Below are positions 48,778 through 57,976 of a stretch of DNA of 64,000 nt, in pieces; position 1 is the first letter of the stretch, and each line of letters starts with the position of its first letter. Below the pieces are notes generated by a model, which ran no database searches, was not told where the DNA came from, and saw only the letters and a list, made by a program, of their open reading frames with translations. The position numbers and the translations under genes are program-made. Location of the stretch: positions 186,001-250,000 of the forward strand of contig CALATA010000022.1 of the NCBI GenBank assembly GCA_937888905.1, written 5' to 3'. This stretch comes from Terrimonas sp937888905 (lineage in GTDB: Bacteria; Bacteroidota; Bacteroidia; Chitinophagales; Chitinophagaceae).

Positions 48778-50049
48778 ATGATTCCTTGTAAGCCAACACT
48801 TCAAAGACTAACGCTGCTGTTTCTCTCGATTTTCGTTTTATCGGCGGTGACTGTTAGTGCGCAAGATGGTAAGACCCTTTTCGTGAGCAAGTGTCAGAGT
48901 TGCCACGCGCCTGATATGAAAACCAGCAGCACCGGCCCGGCTCTCGGAGGTGTTGAAGATCGCTGGCCTGACAAGCAGAAACTGCACGAATGGATCCGCA
49001 ACAACAAAGCGTTGATCGCTTCTGGCTATCCATATGCGGTGGAGATCTCCAAGTTTTCTCCTACTTCAATGGACCTGTTCACCACGATCACCGATCCCGA
49101 GATCGATGCGATCCTGGCTTATATCGACCAGAAGTTCAAAGAAGTTCCCGGTGGCGATAAGAAAGGTGGTTCAGGCGACGAAGGAAAAGAATCTAACCAG
49201 AACGCCGTTATCTTCGGTGTTATCTCTCTCATTCTCGCGCTGATCGCCTTCATCTTAATGTATGTTAACAGCAACCTGAAGAAGCTGTCTGACGATGCAG
49301 AAGGTATCGACCGCCCCGAGCCTGTTCCTTTCTACCGTAATAAAGTATACCTGGCAATCTTCGCCATCGTACTGTTTATCGTAGGTGGGTTCTTCGTTTC
49401 CAAAGGCATGATCGGGCTGAACCGTCAAACCGGTTACGCGCCTAAACAACCTATTTACTACTCTCACAAAGTGCACGCCGGCATCAACCAGATCAACTGT
49501 CTGTATTGCCATGGCAACGCATGGGAAAGCAAGACAGCCGCCATTCCTTCTGTGAATGTGTGTATGAACTGTCATAAGACCATTCAAACCTACTCCAAAG
49601 GACCTAAGCTGTACGACAACGAAGGAATGGAGATCAACGGTACGGCCGAGATCGCCAAACTGTACGAGTACGCTGGCTTCGATCCGAAAAAACCGGATGC
49701 ATGGGATCCTTCCAAAGCCAAGCCGATCGAATGGGTGAAAATTCACAACCTGCCTGATCACGTATACTTCAACCACAGCCAGCACATCCGTGTGGGTAAT
49801 GTACAGTGTCAAACCTGTCACGGTGATATCACCGGAATGGACGTGGTACATCAGGCTTCTGAACTGAGCATGGGATGGTGCGTGAACTGTCACCGCCAGA
49901 CCAAAGTGAACTTCAATTACTCTGACAGTTCAGGCAACCAGTTCTACAGCATCTACCAGAAATTCCACGACGATATCAAGTCCGGTAAAATGGATAGCGT
50001 GAGCGTGAAAGATATCGGTGGCCTGGAGTGCCAGAAATGTCACTATTAA
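48778..50049 (+). CDS. actA: Alternative complex III subunit ActA, multiheme cytochrome c
   Basis: About 423 residues. Signal peptide (LTLLFLSIFVLSAVTVSA-Q), then a monoheme domain with CQSCH at residue 39, a membrane helix (VIFGVISLILALIAFIL), a second (IFAIVLFIVGGFFVSKG), and a C-terminal domain with CLYCH (241), CMNCH (262), CQTCH (344), CVNCH (368) and CQKCH (418, at the very end). That is six CXXCH sites. It takes electrons from ActB for transfer to the oxidase. I chose the ATG at 48778; a GTG lies 6 bases upstream. First gene of the cluster. Confidence 0.9.
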   Translation: MIPCKPTLQRLTLLFLSIFVLSAVTVSAQDGKTLFVSKCQSCHAPDMKTSSTGPALGGVEDRWPDKQKLHEWIRNNKALIASGYPYAVEISKFSPTSMDLFTTITDPEIDAILAYIDQKFKEVPGGDKKGGSGDEGKESNQNAVIFGVISLILALIAFILMYVNSNLKKLSDDAEGIDRPEPVPFYRNKVYLAIFAIVLFIVGGFFVSKGMIGLNRQTGYAPKQPIYYSHKVHAGINQINCLYCHGNAWESKTAAIPSVNVCMNCHKTIQTYSKGPKLYDNEGMEINGTAEIAKLYEYAGFDPKKPDAWDPSKAKPIEWVKIHNLPDHVYFNHSQHIRVGNVQCQTCHGDITGMDVVHQASELSMGWCVNCHRQTKVNFNYSDSSGNQFYSIYQKFHDDIKSGKMDSVSVKDIGGLECQKCHY

Positions 50050-50144
50050 TCGCTGCTGCAGGATGGTCCTGCTTACTGATAATAAAATTTTAGTTTAAAA
50101 ACAGCGGGTTGATCAAGTTAAAGACCGCTGCCAATTCAGATAAT

Positions 50145-53100
50145 ATGAGCCAAAACAAGTACTGGCAAAGTTTCGCAGAGGCAAATGATCCGGAGAATTT
50201 CAAAGGCCGGAACCAGGATGAGTTTCGCGAAGAACTGCCGTTCGAAGATTTTGATGGCAAGGGCCTCATCGACGCCAAGGCTCCCCGCCGCGATTTCTTA
50301 AAATACCTGGGTTTCAGCACAGCAGCCGCCACCCTGGCCGCCAGCTGTAAAGTGCCCGTACGTAAGGCCATTCCATTCGCCAACAAGCCAGAGAACATCG
50401 TTCCCGGCGAGGTTAAATATTATGCTACCACTTACATCCAGGACGGTGATGTGGTGCCTGTTCTCGCACGCGTGCGCGACGGTCGCCCTATCCTGATCGA
50501 AGGCAATGACCTTTCTTTCGTGAAAGGTTGTACTACTGCCCGTATCCAGGCTTCCGTGCTGGACCTGTATGATAAAAACCGTGTTACGCATCCCAAACAC
50601 AAAAAGGGTAATGAGTTCACGGAGATCCCGACTTTTGAAGCGCTCGATAAAGAACTCGGTGCAGCCATCCGCAACGCAGGTGGTGAAATTGTGCTGCTCA
50701 CCGGCACGATCAACTCTCCTTCCGCATTGCAGGTGATCGCCGACTTCAAAGCCGCTTACCCCAGCTTCCGTCACGTACAATACGACGCAGTTTCTCATTC
50801 CGCTATGCTGTTGGCCAACGAAGCAAGCTTCGGCAGCCGCGCTATCCCGAGCTACAAGTTCGAGAATGCACGCAAGGTGGTGGTGAGTTTCGGCGCCGAT
50901 TTCCTTGGCACCTGGCTGAGCCCTGTAGAATTTTCTCACGGTTTCGCACTCAACCGCCGGATCAATGAAGACGATCCTAAAATGGTTCGTCACTTCCAGT
51001 TCGAGAGCTTCCTGAGCATGACCGGCGCCAACGCCGATTACCGCTTCAACCACCGTCCGTCTGAAACAGGCGCTGTGGTGGCTGCACTCGCTGCAGCACT
51101 CGGTGTTCCCGGTGTTTCTGCTCCCGGTATTACAGATGCCAAACTGAAAGCAGGCATCGAGCAGGTAGCAAAAGAGCTGAATGCCGGAAAAGGTGAAAGC
51201 CTCGTTGTAAGCGACAGCAACGATGTAAACGTTCAGGTACTGATCAATGCGATCAACAGCCATATCGGTTCTTACGGCACCACCATCGACTGGTCTGCTC
51301 CCGTTAAGTACCGTCAGGGTATCGACAAAGACCTCGCTGACCTGGTTGCTGCTATGCAGAACGGAAGCGTAGGTACATTGATGATCTACGGCGCCAACCC
51401 CGTTTACACCTGGCCCGAAGCCAAAAAATTTGAAGACGCACTCAAGCGCGTTAAAGTTTCCATTTCTTTCAACGACAGAATTGATGAAACAACTGCGCTT
51501 TGCCAATACATCGTTCCTTCCAATCACTACCTCGAAAGCTGGGGTGATGCCGAAGCACGTGCCGGTCAGATCGGTTTTGTACAACCGACTATTTTCCCGC
51601 TGTTCAAAACACGTCAGTGGCAGGAAAGCCTGTTGATCTGGGCTGGTAAAAACGAACTGTTCGAAGATTATTTCCGCAACTTCTGGATCGCACGTCTCGG
51701 TTCTGCCGACGCTTATAACAAAGCCCTGCAGGACGGTGTATGGACGGCTGCTGAAGCTACAACTGCTTCTGCCGGTTCATTCAACGGTGGTGCTGTTGCC
51801 GGTGCCGTAGCGGCTATCGGGGCGGCTCCGAAAGGTGGCGCGAAAGAAGTGGTGCTGTACCAGAACGTAGCACTGGGTTCAGGCTCGCATCCGGGTAACC
51901 CCTGGCTGCAGGAATTGCCCGATCCGATCACCAAGGCTACCTGGGACAACTACGCCATGATCTCTGCGTCTACTGCAGACGAACTGAAGATCGATTACAA
52001 AAGCAACGATTACGAATATTATCCAAACAAACCGGTTATCAAGATCAAAGCGGGCAACCTCGAAGTTGAACTGCCGATCCTGGTGGTACCCGGTATGGAT
52101 AAAAACACAATTGCTGTCGCCCTTGGTTATGGCCGTGCGGCCAGCCTGGGTCCGGTATACGAGAATGTAGGTAAAAACGTATACCCGGTTTCTTCTTTCA
52201 ACGGTACAACGGTTAGCCTCTACGCTACCAATGCAACTGTGGAAAGAGCCGGCAGAAATGAGAAGATCGCGCAAACACAGATTCACACCAGCTACGAAGA
52301 CCGTGTGGACGTAGTGCGCGAAACAAGCCTCGCCAGCTTCATCAAAGACAAACACGAGATCAAAGACTACCGTGATAAACTGGTAAATGATTACGCTAAA
52401 AACACCGGCAGCTTCCGCAAAGAAGCCACGCTGTATGGCGATCATGAAGCACCGGGTATCAAGTGGGGAATGAGCATCGACATGAACGCCTGCTTTGGTT
52501 GCGGCGCCTGTGTGATCGCTTGTCACGCTGAAAACAACGTACCGGTAGTAGGCAAGAGAGAAGTATTGCGTTACCATGATATGCACTGGTTGCGTATCGA
52601 CCGCTACTATGTATCTGACGAAAAAGATCCTAACGAACTCAAAGGCGTGGTATTCCAGCCGATGATGTGTCAGCATTGCGATAACGCTCCCTGTGAGAAC
52701 GTTTGTCCGGTAGCGGCTACCAACCACAGCAGCGAAGGCATCAACCAGATGGCTTACAACCGCTGTATCGGTACACGTTATTGCGCGAACAACTGTCCTT
52801 ACAAAGTACGTCGCTTCAACTGGGCTGACTATACCGGAGCTGACAGCTTCAAGAACAACCAGGATCAGGAACTGGTGGGCAAACTGGACATTGCCGTTCA
52901 CCACATGAACGACGATCTGACCCGCATGGTACTGAACCCTGACGTAACCGTTCGTTCACGCGGTGTGATGGAAAAATGTACTTTCTGCGTACAACGTCTG
53001 CAGGCTGCCAAACTGGACGCCAAGAAAGCCGGCGAGCCGCTGAAAGACAAACACGTACGCCTTGCATGTTCTTCTGCCTGTGCCGCCGACGCTATCGTAT

Positions 53101-53402
53101 TCGGTAACGTTAACGACAAAGACAGCGCGATCAACGAAGAAAGAAGAAAGAACCCGCTGCGTACATTCTATGTACTCGAGCAGATCCACACCCTGCCCAA
53201 CATCAGCTACCTCGCTAAAATCCGCAACACCGACGAACTCATCCCGCGCAAGGGTGCGCACGGTGGTGGCGGACACGAAGAAGGTGGCCACGGTGAAGAG
53301 AAAGGCCATGGAGAAACACCACATGCTGAACAGGGACATGGCGAAAAAGAACACCAGGAGTCTAAATTGCCGTCGACTCAGCCGGCAGAGGCTCATCACT
53401 AA
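50145..53402 (+). CDS. actB: Alternative complex III subunit ActB (molybdopterin-oxidoreductase-like with FeS domain)
   Basis: About 1085 residues. A twin-arginine-like RRDFLKYLGF near residue 48 guides export. The centre is a molybdopterin-oxidoreductase-like fold without obvious molybdenum ligand. The C-terminal FeS part has CFGCGACVIACH (783), CQHCDNAPCENVCP (842), CIGTRYCANNCP (874) and CTFCVQR (945) for up to four clusters. The final 45 residues are His/Gly/Glu rich. It receives electrons from quinol via ActC and passes them to ActA hemes. I start at the ATG 50145; the frame itself opens earlier. Confidence 0.93.
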   Translation: MSQNKYWQSFAEANDPENFKGRNQDEFREELPFEDFDGKGLIDAKAPRRDFLKYLGFSTAAATLAASCKVPVRKAIPFANKPENIVPGEVKYYATTYIQDGDVVPVLARVRDGRPILIEGNDLSFVKGCTTARIQASVLDLYDKNRVTHPKHKKGNEFTEIPTFEALDKELGAAIRNAGGEIVLLTGTINSPSALQVIADFKAAYPSFRHVQYDAVSHSAMLLANEASFGSRAIPSYKFENARKVVVSFGADFLGTWLSPVEFSHGFALNRRINEDDPKMVRHFQFESFLSMTGANADYRFNHRPSETGAVVAALAAALGVPGVSAPGITDAKLKAGIEQVAKELNAGKGESLVVSDSNDVNVQVLINAINSHIGSYGTTIDWSAPVKYRQGIDKDLADLVAAMQNGSVGTLMIYGANPVYTWPEAKKFEDALKRVKVSISFNDRIDETTALCQYIVPSNHYLESWGDAEARAGQIGFVQPTIFPLFKTRQWQESLLIWAGKNELFEDYFRNFWIARLGSADAYNKALQDGVWTAAEATTASAGSFNGGAVAGAVAAIGAAPKGGAKEVVLYQNVALGSGSHPGNPWLQELPDPITKATWDNYAMISASTADELKIDYKSNDYEYYPNKPVIKIKAGNLEVELPILVVPGMDKNTIAVALGYGRAASLGPVYENVGKNVYPVSSFNGTTVSLYATNATVERAGRNEKIAQTQIHTSYEDRVDVVRETSLASFIKDKHEIKDYRDKLVNDYAKNTGSFRKEATLYGDHEAPGIKWGMSIDMNACFGCGACVIACHAENNVPVVGKREVLRYHDMHWLRIDRYYVSDEKDPNELKGVVFQPMMCQHCDNAPCENVCPVAATNHSSEGINQMAYNRCIGTRYCANNCPYKVRRFNWADYTGADSFKNNQDQELVGKLDIAVHHMNDDLTRMVLNPDVTVRSRGVMEKCTFCVQRLQAAKLDAKKAGEPLKDKHVRLACSSACAADAIVFGNVNDKDSAINEERRKNPLRTFYVLEQIHTLPNISYLAKIRNTDELIPRKGAHGGGGHEEGGHGEEKGHGETPHAEQGHGEKEHQESKLPSTQPAEAHH

Positions 53403-53416
53403 GATATAAAACGGAA

Positions 53417-53434
53417 GCCCGTCTGCGGACGGGC
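53417..53434 (+). promoter_or_regulatory. Stable hairpin in the actB-actC gap
   Basis: GCCCGTC (53417-53423) and GACGGGC (53428-53434) around TGCG, a perfect 7-bp stem. It is followed by C and T rather than a clean T-run, so it may be a weak terminator or an RNA processing or stability element. The 300-base gap 53403-53702 contains no other supported gene. Confidence 0.5.
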
Positions 53435-53702
53435 CTCCTTCAAAGCTCTTTTGATATTGTAACGACAGGCCTGTGCAGGTTTAATTACTTACACTTCGCC
53501 TTTTTCCCGCTATCAGTAACTGCCATAGCAGTAGGATAAACGGAAATGCCCGGTTCTTTTGTTGGAAATGCGTACTGGAATATCCGGTCGCGAAATCAAG
53601 AACAAGGAAACGGAAAAAAAGTTTGAATGCTGTTTTAATCGGAAAAGATTATGGTGGCAGACAAACAACCAAACAGCTTTTACTTATTCGGAAATATTAT
53701 TT

Positions 53703-55160
53703 ATGTCTTTACTCAGATACGAATCACAGGTCAGACCGCCGATTGTGGATGGTAACAAGGATTATCACCAGGTAACAGAGGACATTTGCCGCCCGGTGGA
53801 AACCAAGCCGTCTAAACTCTGGTGGGTTGGGTTTATTATCTCCCTTGGTCTTTTGGGTTTTGGTTTCGTTTCCGTAACCATGGAAGTGATCTATGGTACC
53901 GGTCAGTGGAACCTGGGTAAGACCATCGGCTGGGGTTGGGATATCACCAACTTCGTATGGTGGGTAGGTATTGGTCACGCGGGTACACTGATTTCCGCGA
54001 TCCTTCTCCTGTTCCGTCAGGGCTGGCGTACCGGTGTAAACCGTGCGGCGGAAGCGATGACCATCTTCGCGGTAATGTGTGCGGGCCAGTTCCCCATTTG
54101 GCACATGGGTCGTGTGTGGAATGGCTTCTTCGTACTGCCTTACCCCAACACCCGCGGTCCGCTTTGGGTTAACTTCAACTCTCCGCTGCTGTGGGACGTA
54201 TTCGCGATCTCCACTTACTTTACTGTATCTCTTCTCTTCTGGTACTCCGGTCTGTTGCCCGACATGGCTACGCTCCGCGACCGTGCCAAGGAAAAATGGC
54301 GCAAAGCATTTTACGGTGTTGCAGCATTCGGCTGGACCGGCAGCACCAAACACTGGCAGCGTCATGAAGCTCTTTCGCTGGTACTGGCAGGTCTGAGTAC
54401 GCCACTCGTACTTTCCGTACACACTATCGTATCATTTGACTTCGCTACCTCCGTCATTCCCGGCTGGCATACTACCATCTTCCCACCCTACTTCGTGGCT
54501 GGTGCGGTATTCTCCGGATTTGCGATGGTACAAACGCTGTTGCTGATCACCCGTAAAGTGCTGGCACTCGAGGACTATATCACCATCGAGCACATCGAAG
54601 TGATGAACAAGGTTATCGTACTTACCGGTTCTATAGTAGGTATTGCCTACCTGACTGAGCTCTTCATGGCATGGTACAGTGCTGTGCCTGGTGAACAATA
54701 TGCCTTCTTCGAAAACCGTCTGAACCTGAACAGCCCTTATGGATGGAGCTACTGGCTGATGATGGGATGTAACGTACTTTCTCCGCAGATCTTCTGGTTC
54801 CGCAAAATGAGAAGAAACCTGCTGGTTACCTTCTTCATGAGTATCCTGGTTAACATCGGTATGTGGTTCGAACGTTTTGTGATCATCGTTACTTCTCTGT
54901 ATCGCGACTACCTGCCCAGCTCCTGGAGTACGTACTATACGCCAACTATCTGGGAGATCGGTTTCTACCTCGGTACATTCGGTTTGTTCTTTACCTGTTA
55001 TTTCCTTTTCTCCAAATACTTCCCGGTTATCGCGATCGCTGAGATCAAGCATATCCTGAAGAAAAATGGCGACAACTATAAGAGCCAGATGGATAAAGTG
55101 GAAAATGAATCGATCGAGAAATTTGCGGATGACGAACTGCACCACGGTGACCACCATTGA
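53703..55160 (+). CDS. actC: Alternative complex III subunit ActC (NrfD/PsrC-like quinol-binding membrane protein)
   Basis: About 485 residues with ten membrane helices of the NrfD type. MSLLRYESQVRPPIVDGNKD is the conserved start; WAGWDITNFVWWVGIGHAG-type stretches, with MRRNLLVTFFMSILVNIG late, are recognisable. It binds menaquinol at the periplasmic side and hands electrons to the ActB clusters. I chose the ATG at 53703 because upstream codons (from 53559) read as non-coding and lack conservation-like pattern. The gap to actB is unusually long for the cluster. Confidence 0.9.
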   Translation: MSLLRYESQVRPPIVDGNKDYHQVTEDICRPVETKPSKLWWVGFIISLGLLGFGFVSVTMEVIYGTGQWNLGKTIGWGWDITNFVWWVGIGHAGTLISAILLLFRQGWRTGVNRAAEAMTIFAVMCAGQFPIWHMGRVWNGFFVLPYPNTRGPLWVNFNSPLLWDVFAISTYFTVSLLFWYSGLLPDMATLRDRAKEKWRKAFYGVAAFGWTGSTKHWQRHEALSLVLAGLSTPLVLSVHTIVSFDFATSVIPGWHTTIFPPYFVAGAVFSGFAMVQTLLLITRKVLALEDYITIEHIEVMNKVIVLTGSIVGIAYLTELFMAWYSAVPGEQYAFFENRLNLNSPYGWSYWLMMGCNVLSPQIFWFRKMRRNLLVTFFMSILVNIGMWFERFVIIVTSLYRDYLPSSWSTYYTPTIWEIGFYLGTFGLFFTCYFLFSKYFPVIAIAEIKHILKKNGDNYKSQMDKVENESIEKFADDELHHGDHH

Positions 55161-55284
55161 TCAGCGGCAGTTCAACAGTTCTTTTTGATAAAAAAATAGT
55201 AGACCGGCTGCAAAGCGGAAAGCGGTCCATGACAATAAAAACAACGGGTGAATCCGTTCACCCAGGCTATAAAAGCTATAAATA

Positions 55285-55875
55285 ATGAGCGTTAAAAAAT
55301 TCATCGTAGGCAATTTTTATGACGAGGCGGTATTGTTTCCCGCTGTCAAAAAAGTGCGCCGTGCCGGTTACAAGATCCATGATGTGTACACGCCATTCCC
55401 TATTCACGGTCTGGATAAGGAGATGGGCCTGAAGGACACGAGCCTTCACGTGGCAGGTTTCATCTATGGCATCACCGGTACTACCACTGCAGTGAGCTTC
55501 ATTACCTGGGCCCTTACGGTGGACTGGCAGATTAACTTCGGTGGTAAGCCGTTCTTCTCCCTGCCTGCATGGATTCCCATTACGTTTGAGTTGACCGTAC
55601 TGTTTGCAGCGGTGGGCATGGTACTTACATTCTGCTGGCTGTGTCAGTTGGCGCCTTTTGTAAAGAAAGACCACTTCAACCCGCGCAGCACCGACGATAC
55701 ATTTGTAATGGCAGTTGAATGCACCGACAAAACCAGCGAAGCAGAAGGAATTGCCTTCCTGCAAAGCGTTGGCGCAAGCGAAGTGAGCGTTCAATACCGC
55801 GAAACCGGCTGGTGGCTGGGTCGTTACGACCGCGACACCACCCGTTTTGGTAAAAAAGTGGAAGCTGCGGTTTAA
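55285..55875 (+). CDS. actD: Alternative complex III subunit ActD (DUF3341)
   Basis: 196 residues of DUF3341. It starts VKKFIVGNFYDEAVLFPAVK, a small cytoplasmic domain, followed by two membrane helices (FIYGITGTTTAVSFITWAL, ITFELTVLFAAVGMVLTFCW) and a C-terminal ferredoxin-like stretch. It is a structural part of ACIII that contacts ActB and ActC. It lies 124 bases after actC and 49 bases before actE. Confidence 0.93.
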   Translation: MSVKKFIVGNFYDEAVLFPAVKKVRRAGYKIHDVYTPFPIHGLDKEMGLKDTSLHVAGFIYGITGTTTAVSFITWALTVDWQINFGGKPFFSLPAWIPITFELTVLFAAVGMVLTFCWLCQLAPFVKKDHFNPRSTDDTFVMAVECTDKTSEAEGIAFLQSVGASEVSVQYRETGWWLGRYDRDTTRFGKKVEAAV

Positions 55876-55924
55876 TCCGGCAGACAGTATTAAAAAGTAT
55901 TCATTCGGACGATATACAACTACA

Positions 55925-56590
55925 ATGAAAAAACTCTTAACGATAGCAGGATGTGCGTGGATGATAACCGTATTGCCCTCCTGCGGCGGAAATGATCAGC
56001 CGGGACGTGCGTATGCTCCTGACATGGTGTATAGCCGTGCTTACGAAACATATGGTTCTACCGAAGACATTGCCAAGGCCGGTGCTTACTACAACGAGCG
56101 CCCTGTGCCTGGTACTGTTGCCCGCGGTGATGCATTTCCTTATCCGTTGAAGCACGATTCGATCGGTTATGCGCAATCGGCTTCTTACCGCAACCCGCTG
56201 TCGCCCGATTCTATTAATATGAAAGAGGCGGAGCGTCTTTACCTGATCAACTGTGCTATCTGTCACGGTTCCAAACTGGATGGTAACGGTCCTTTGTTCA
56301 ATGGTGGAGATGGTCCTTATACAGCCGCGCCGAAGAATTTCATGGATGCTGCCATGAAGGAAATGACGGAAGGCACCATGTTCCACTCCGTTACTTATGG
56401 AAAAGGACAAATGGGTAGCTATGCTTCACAGTTGAACACCAAGCAACGTTGGATGGTCATTGCATATATCAAGTCCAAGCAGGGTGGAGCAGCCGGTGCA
56501 GCAGCACCTGCCGCTAAGGACAGCGCTGCCGCAACCACTCCTGCACCAGCACCTGCTGCCGGAGCCATGGCACCAGTAGCTGCCAAGTAA
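55925..56590 (+). CDS. actE: Alternative complex III subunit ActE (monoheme cytochrome c lipoprotein)
   Basis: About 221 residues. Lipoprotein signal (KKLLTIAGCAWMITVLPSC), then a cytochrome c domain with NCAICHGSKLDGNGPL (heme site CAICH) and axial Met region MFHSVTYGKGQMGSYASQL. The C-terminus is an Ala/Pro-rich flexible tail (TPAPAPAAG). It accepts electrons from ActA hemes and may deliver them to the CuA of the oxidase. I chose the ATG at 55925, which opens the lipoprotein signal. Confidence 0.92.
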   Translation: MKKLLTIAGCAWMITVLPSCGGNDQPGRAYAPDMVYSRAYETYGSTEDIAKAGAYYNERPVPGTVARGDAFPYPLKHDSIGYAQSASYRNPLSPDSINMKEAERLYLINCAICHGSKLDGNGPLFNGGDGPYTAAPKNFMDAAMKEMTEGTMFHSVTYGKGQMGSYASQLNTKQRWMVIAYIKSKQGGAAGAAAPAAKDSAAATTPAPAPAAGAMAPVAAK

Positions 56591-56631
56591 TTAGAGAACC
56601 AACTATTTGAAGAAATTTAAAAGAACATAGG

Positions 56632-57876
56632 ATGTCATCAATTAGGGAAAATTTCGCTCCGACAAAAAAGTACAACACGCTCGCCTTTGCGTTGATGGCT
56701 GTGGGTATTATATCCATCATTGCGTTGTACATCTCTACGCATGGAGGCACAGGCAATGAGGAAGAGAAAAAACTGCAGGACGCGCGCTTCTGGGCGAGCC
56801 TGATGCAGAACAGCGTTTTCTTTCTGCTGATTGTGAACGCAGCCATGTTCTTTATCTGTGCAACCACACTCGCATGGGGTGGCTGGCAATTGTCCTTCCG
56901 CCGTGTGACGGAAGCGGTTTCTGCCTGCGTACCTGTTCTGGGTGTAATAGCTGCGGCAATCCTGCTGTCCATTGCTTTTGGCAGCAACCACACTATCTAC
57001 CACTGGACCGATGCTGAGCACGTAAAACATGATGCAATCCTGGATGCTAAAAAAGGATTCCTGAATAAAGGATTTTATACTACGGTAACCCTGCTTACCG
57101 TGATCCTCTGGTCTGTACTTGGATGGAAAATGCGCCAACTGTCCCGCAAACTGGACAACGAGCCGCTGAAGACCATGGAAGAAAAGAAAAAATATATCTG
57201 GAACAACACCGTTTGGGCGGCCGTATACATCGTGGTATTCTCTCTCACCATCATGTCTTCACTTCCCTGGTTGTGGCTGATGAGTATCGATGCACACTGG
57301 TACAGCACCATGTATAGCTGGTACACATTTGCCAGTTCATTCGTAGCCGGTGTGGCCCTTATGACCTTGTTTGTTGTTTACCTGAAAAACAATGGTTATC
57401 TCCAGTATACGAACAACGAACACCTGCATGACCTTGGTAAGTTCATGTTTGCGTTCTCTATCTTCTGGACTTACCTGTGGTTCTCCCAGTTCATGCTGAT
57501 CTGGTACGCCAACATTCCTGAAGAAACGGTTTACTTCAAGCCCCGCGTTGAAGGCGCTTACAGCGGAATTTTCTGGATCATGTTCCTGATCAACTTTATT
57601 GCACCGTTGCTGATTTTGATGAGCCGCGATGCCAAACGTAACTATACCACGATCACCTTCATGGCAGTATTGATCATCTTTGGTCACTGGCTGGACTTCT
57701 ACCAGATGGTATTCCCGTCTATTTCGAAGAATCCTCCGCTGATGATTGCTGATTTTGGTGTGGCACTCGGATTTGTAGGTCTGATTCTTTTCCTGGTTGG
57801 CAGAACACTTTCTAAGTATCCGCTGGTTCCGAAGAATCACCCCTTCATCAAGGAAAGTCTTATCCACCATACATAA
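56632..57876 (+). CDS. actF: Alternative complex III subunit ActF (quinol:cytochrome c oxidoreductase membrane protein)
   Basis: 414 residues with ten membrane helices. The pattern is ActC-like but more divergent: FALMAVGIISIIALYIS, GVIAAAILLSIAFGSNHTIYHW, TVWAAVYIVVFSLTIMSSLPW, FWTYLWFSQFMLIWYANIPE, and LITIT-type late helices ending YPLVPKNHPFIKESLIHHT. It is the second quinol-related integral subunit of ACIII. The start is the ATG at 56632, 41 bases after actE. It is followed after 100 bases by coxB. Confidence 0.92.
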   Translation: MSSIRENFAPTKKYNTLAFALMAVGIISIIALYISTHGGTGNEEEKKLQDARFWASLMQNSVFFLLIVNAAMFFICATTLAWGGWQLSFRRVTEAVSACVPVLGVIAAAILLSIAFGSNHTIYHWTDAEHVKHDAILDAKKGFLNKGFYTTVTLLTVILWSVLGWKMRQLSRKLDNEPLKTMEEKKKYIWNNTVWAAVYIVVFSLTIMSSLPWLWLMSIDAHWYSTMYSWYTFASSFVAGVALMTLFVVYLKNNGYLQYTNNEHLHDLGKFMFAFSIFWTYLWFSQFMLIWYANIPEETVYFKPRVEGAYSGIFWIMFLINFIAPLLILMSRDAKRNYTTITFMAVLIIFGHWLDFYQMVFPSISKNPPLMIADFGVALGFVGLILFLVGRTLSKYPLVPKNHPFIKESLIHHT

Positions 57877-57976
57877 TATTGGTGGCCGGACAGCAGTTCT
57901 TTAATTGAAATATGAATGATATCGGCCAACGGGCCGGAAACTGGAAACAGCATTAATTTTTGGAATTTATACAGCT

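Noticed and set aside
50298..51584. 428-codon antisense frame opposite actB
   Set aside because: It is a shadow of the well-supported actB gene.
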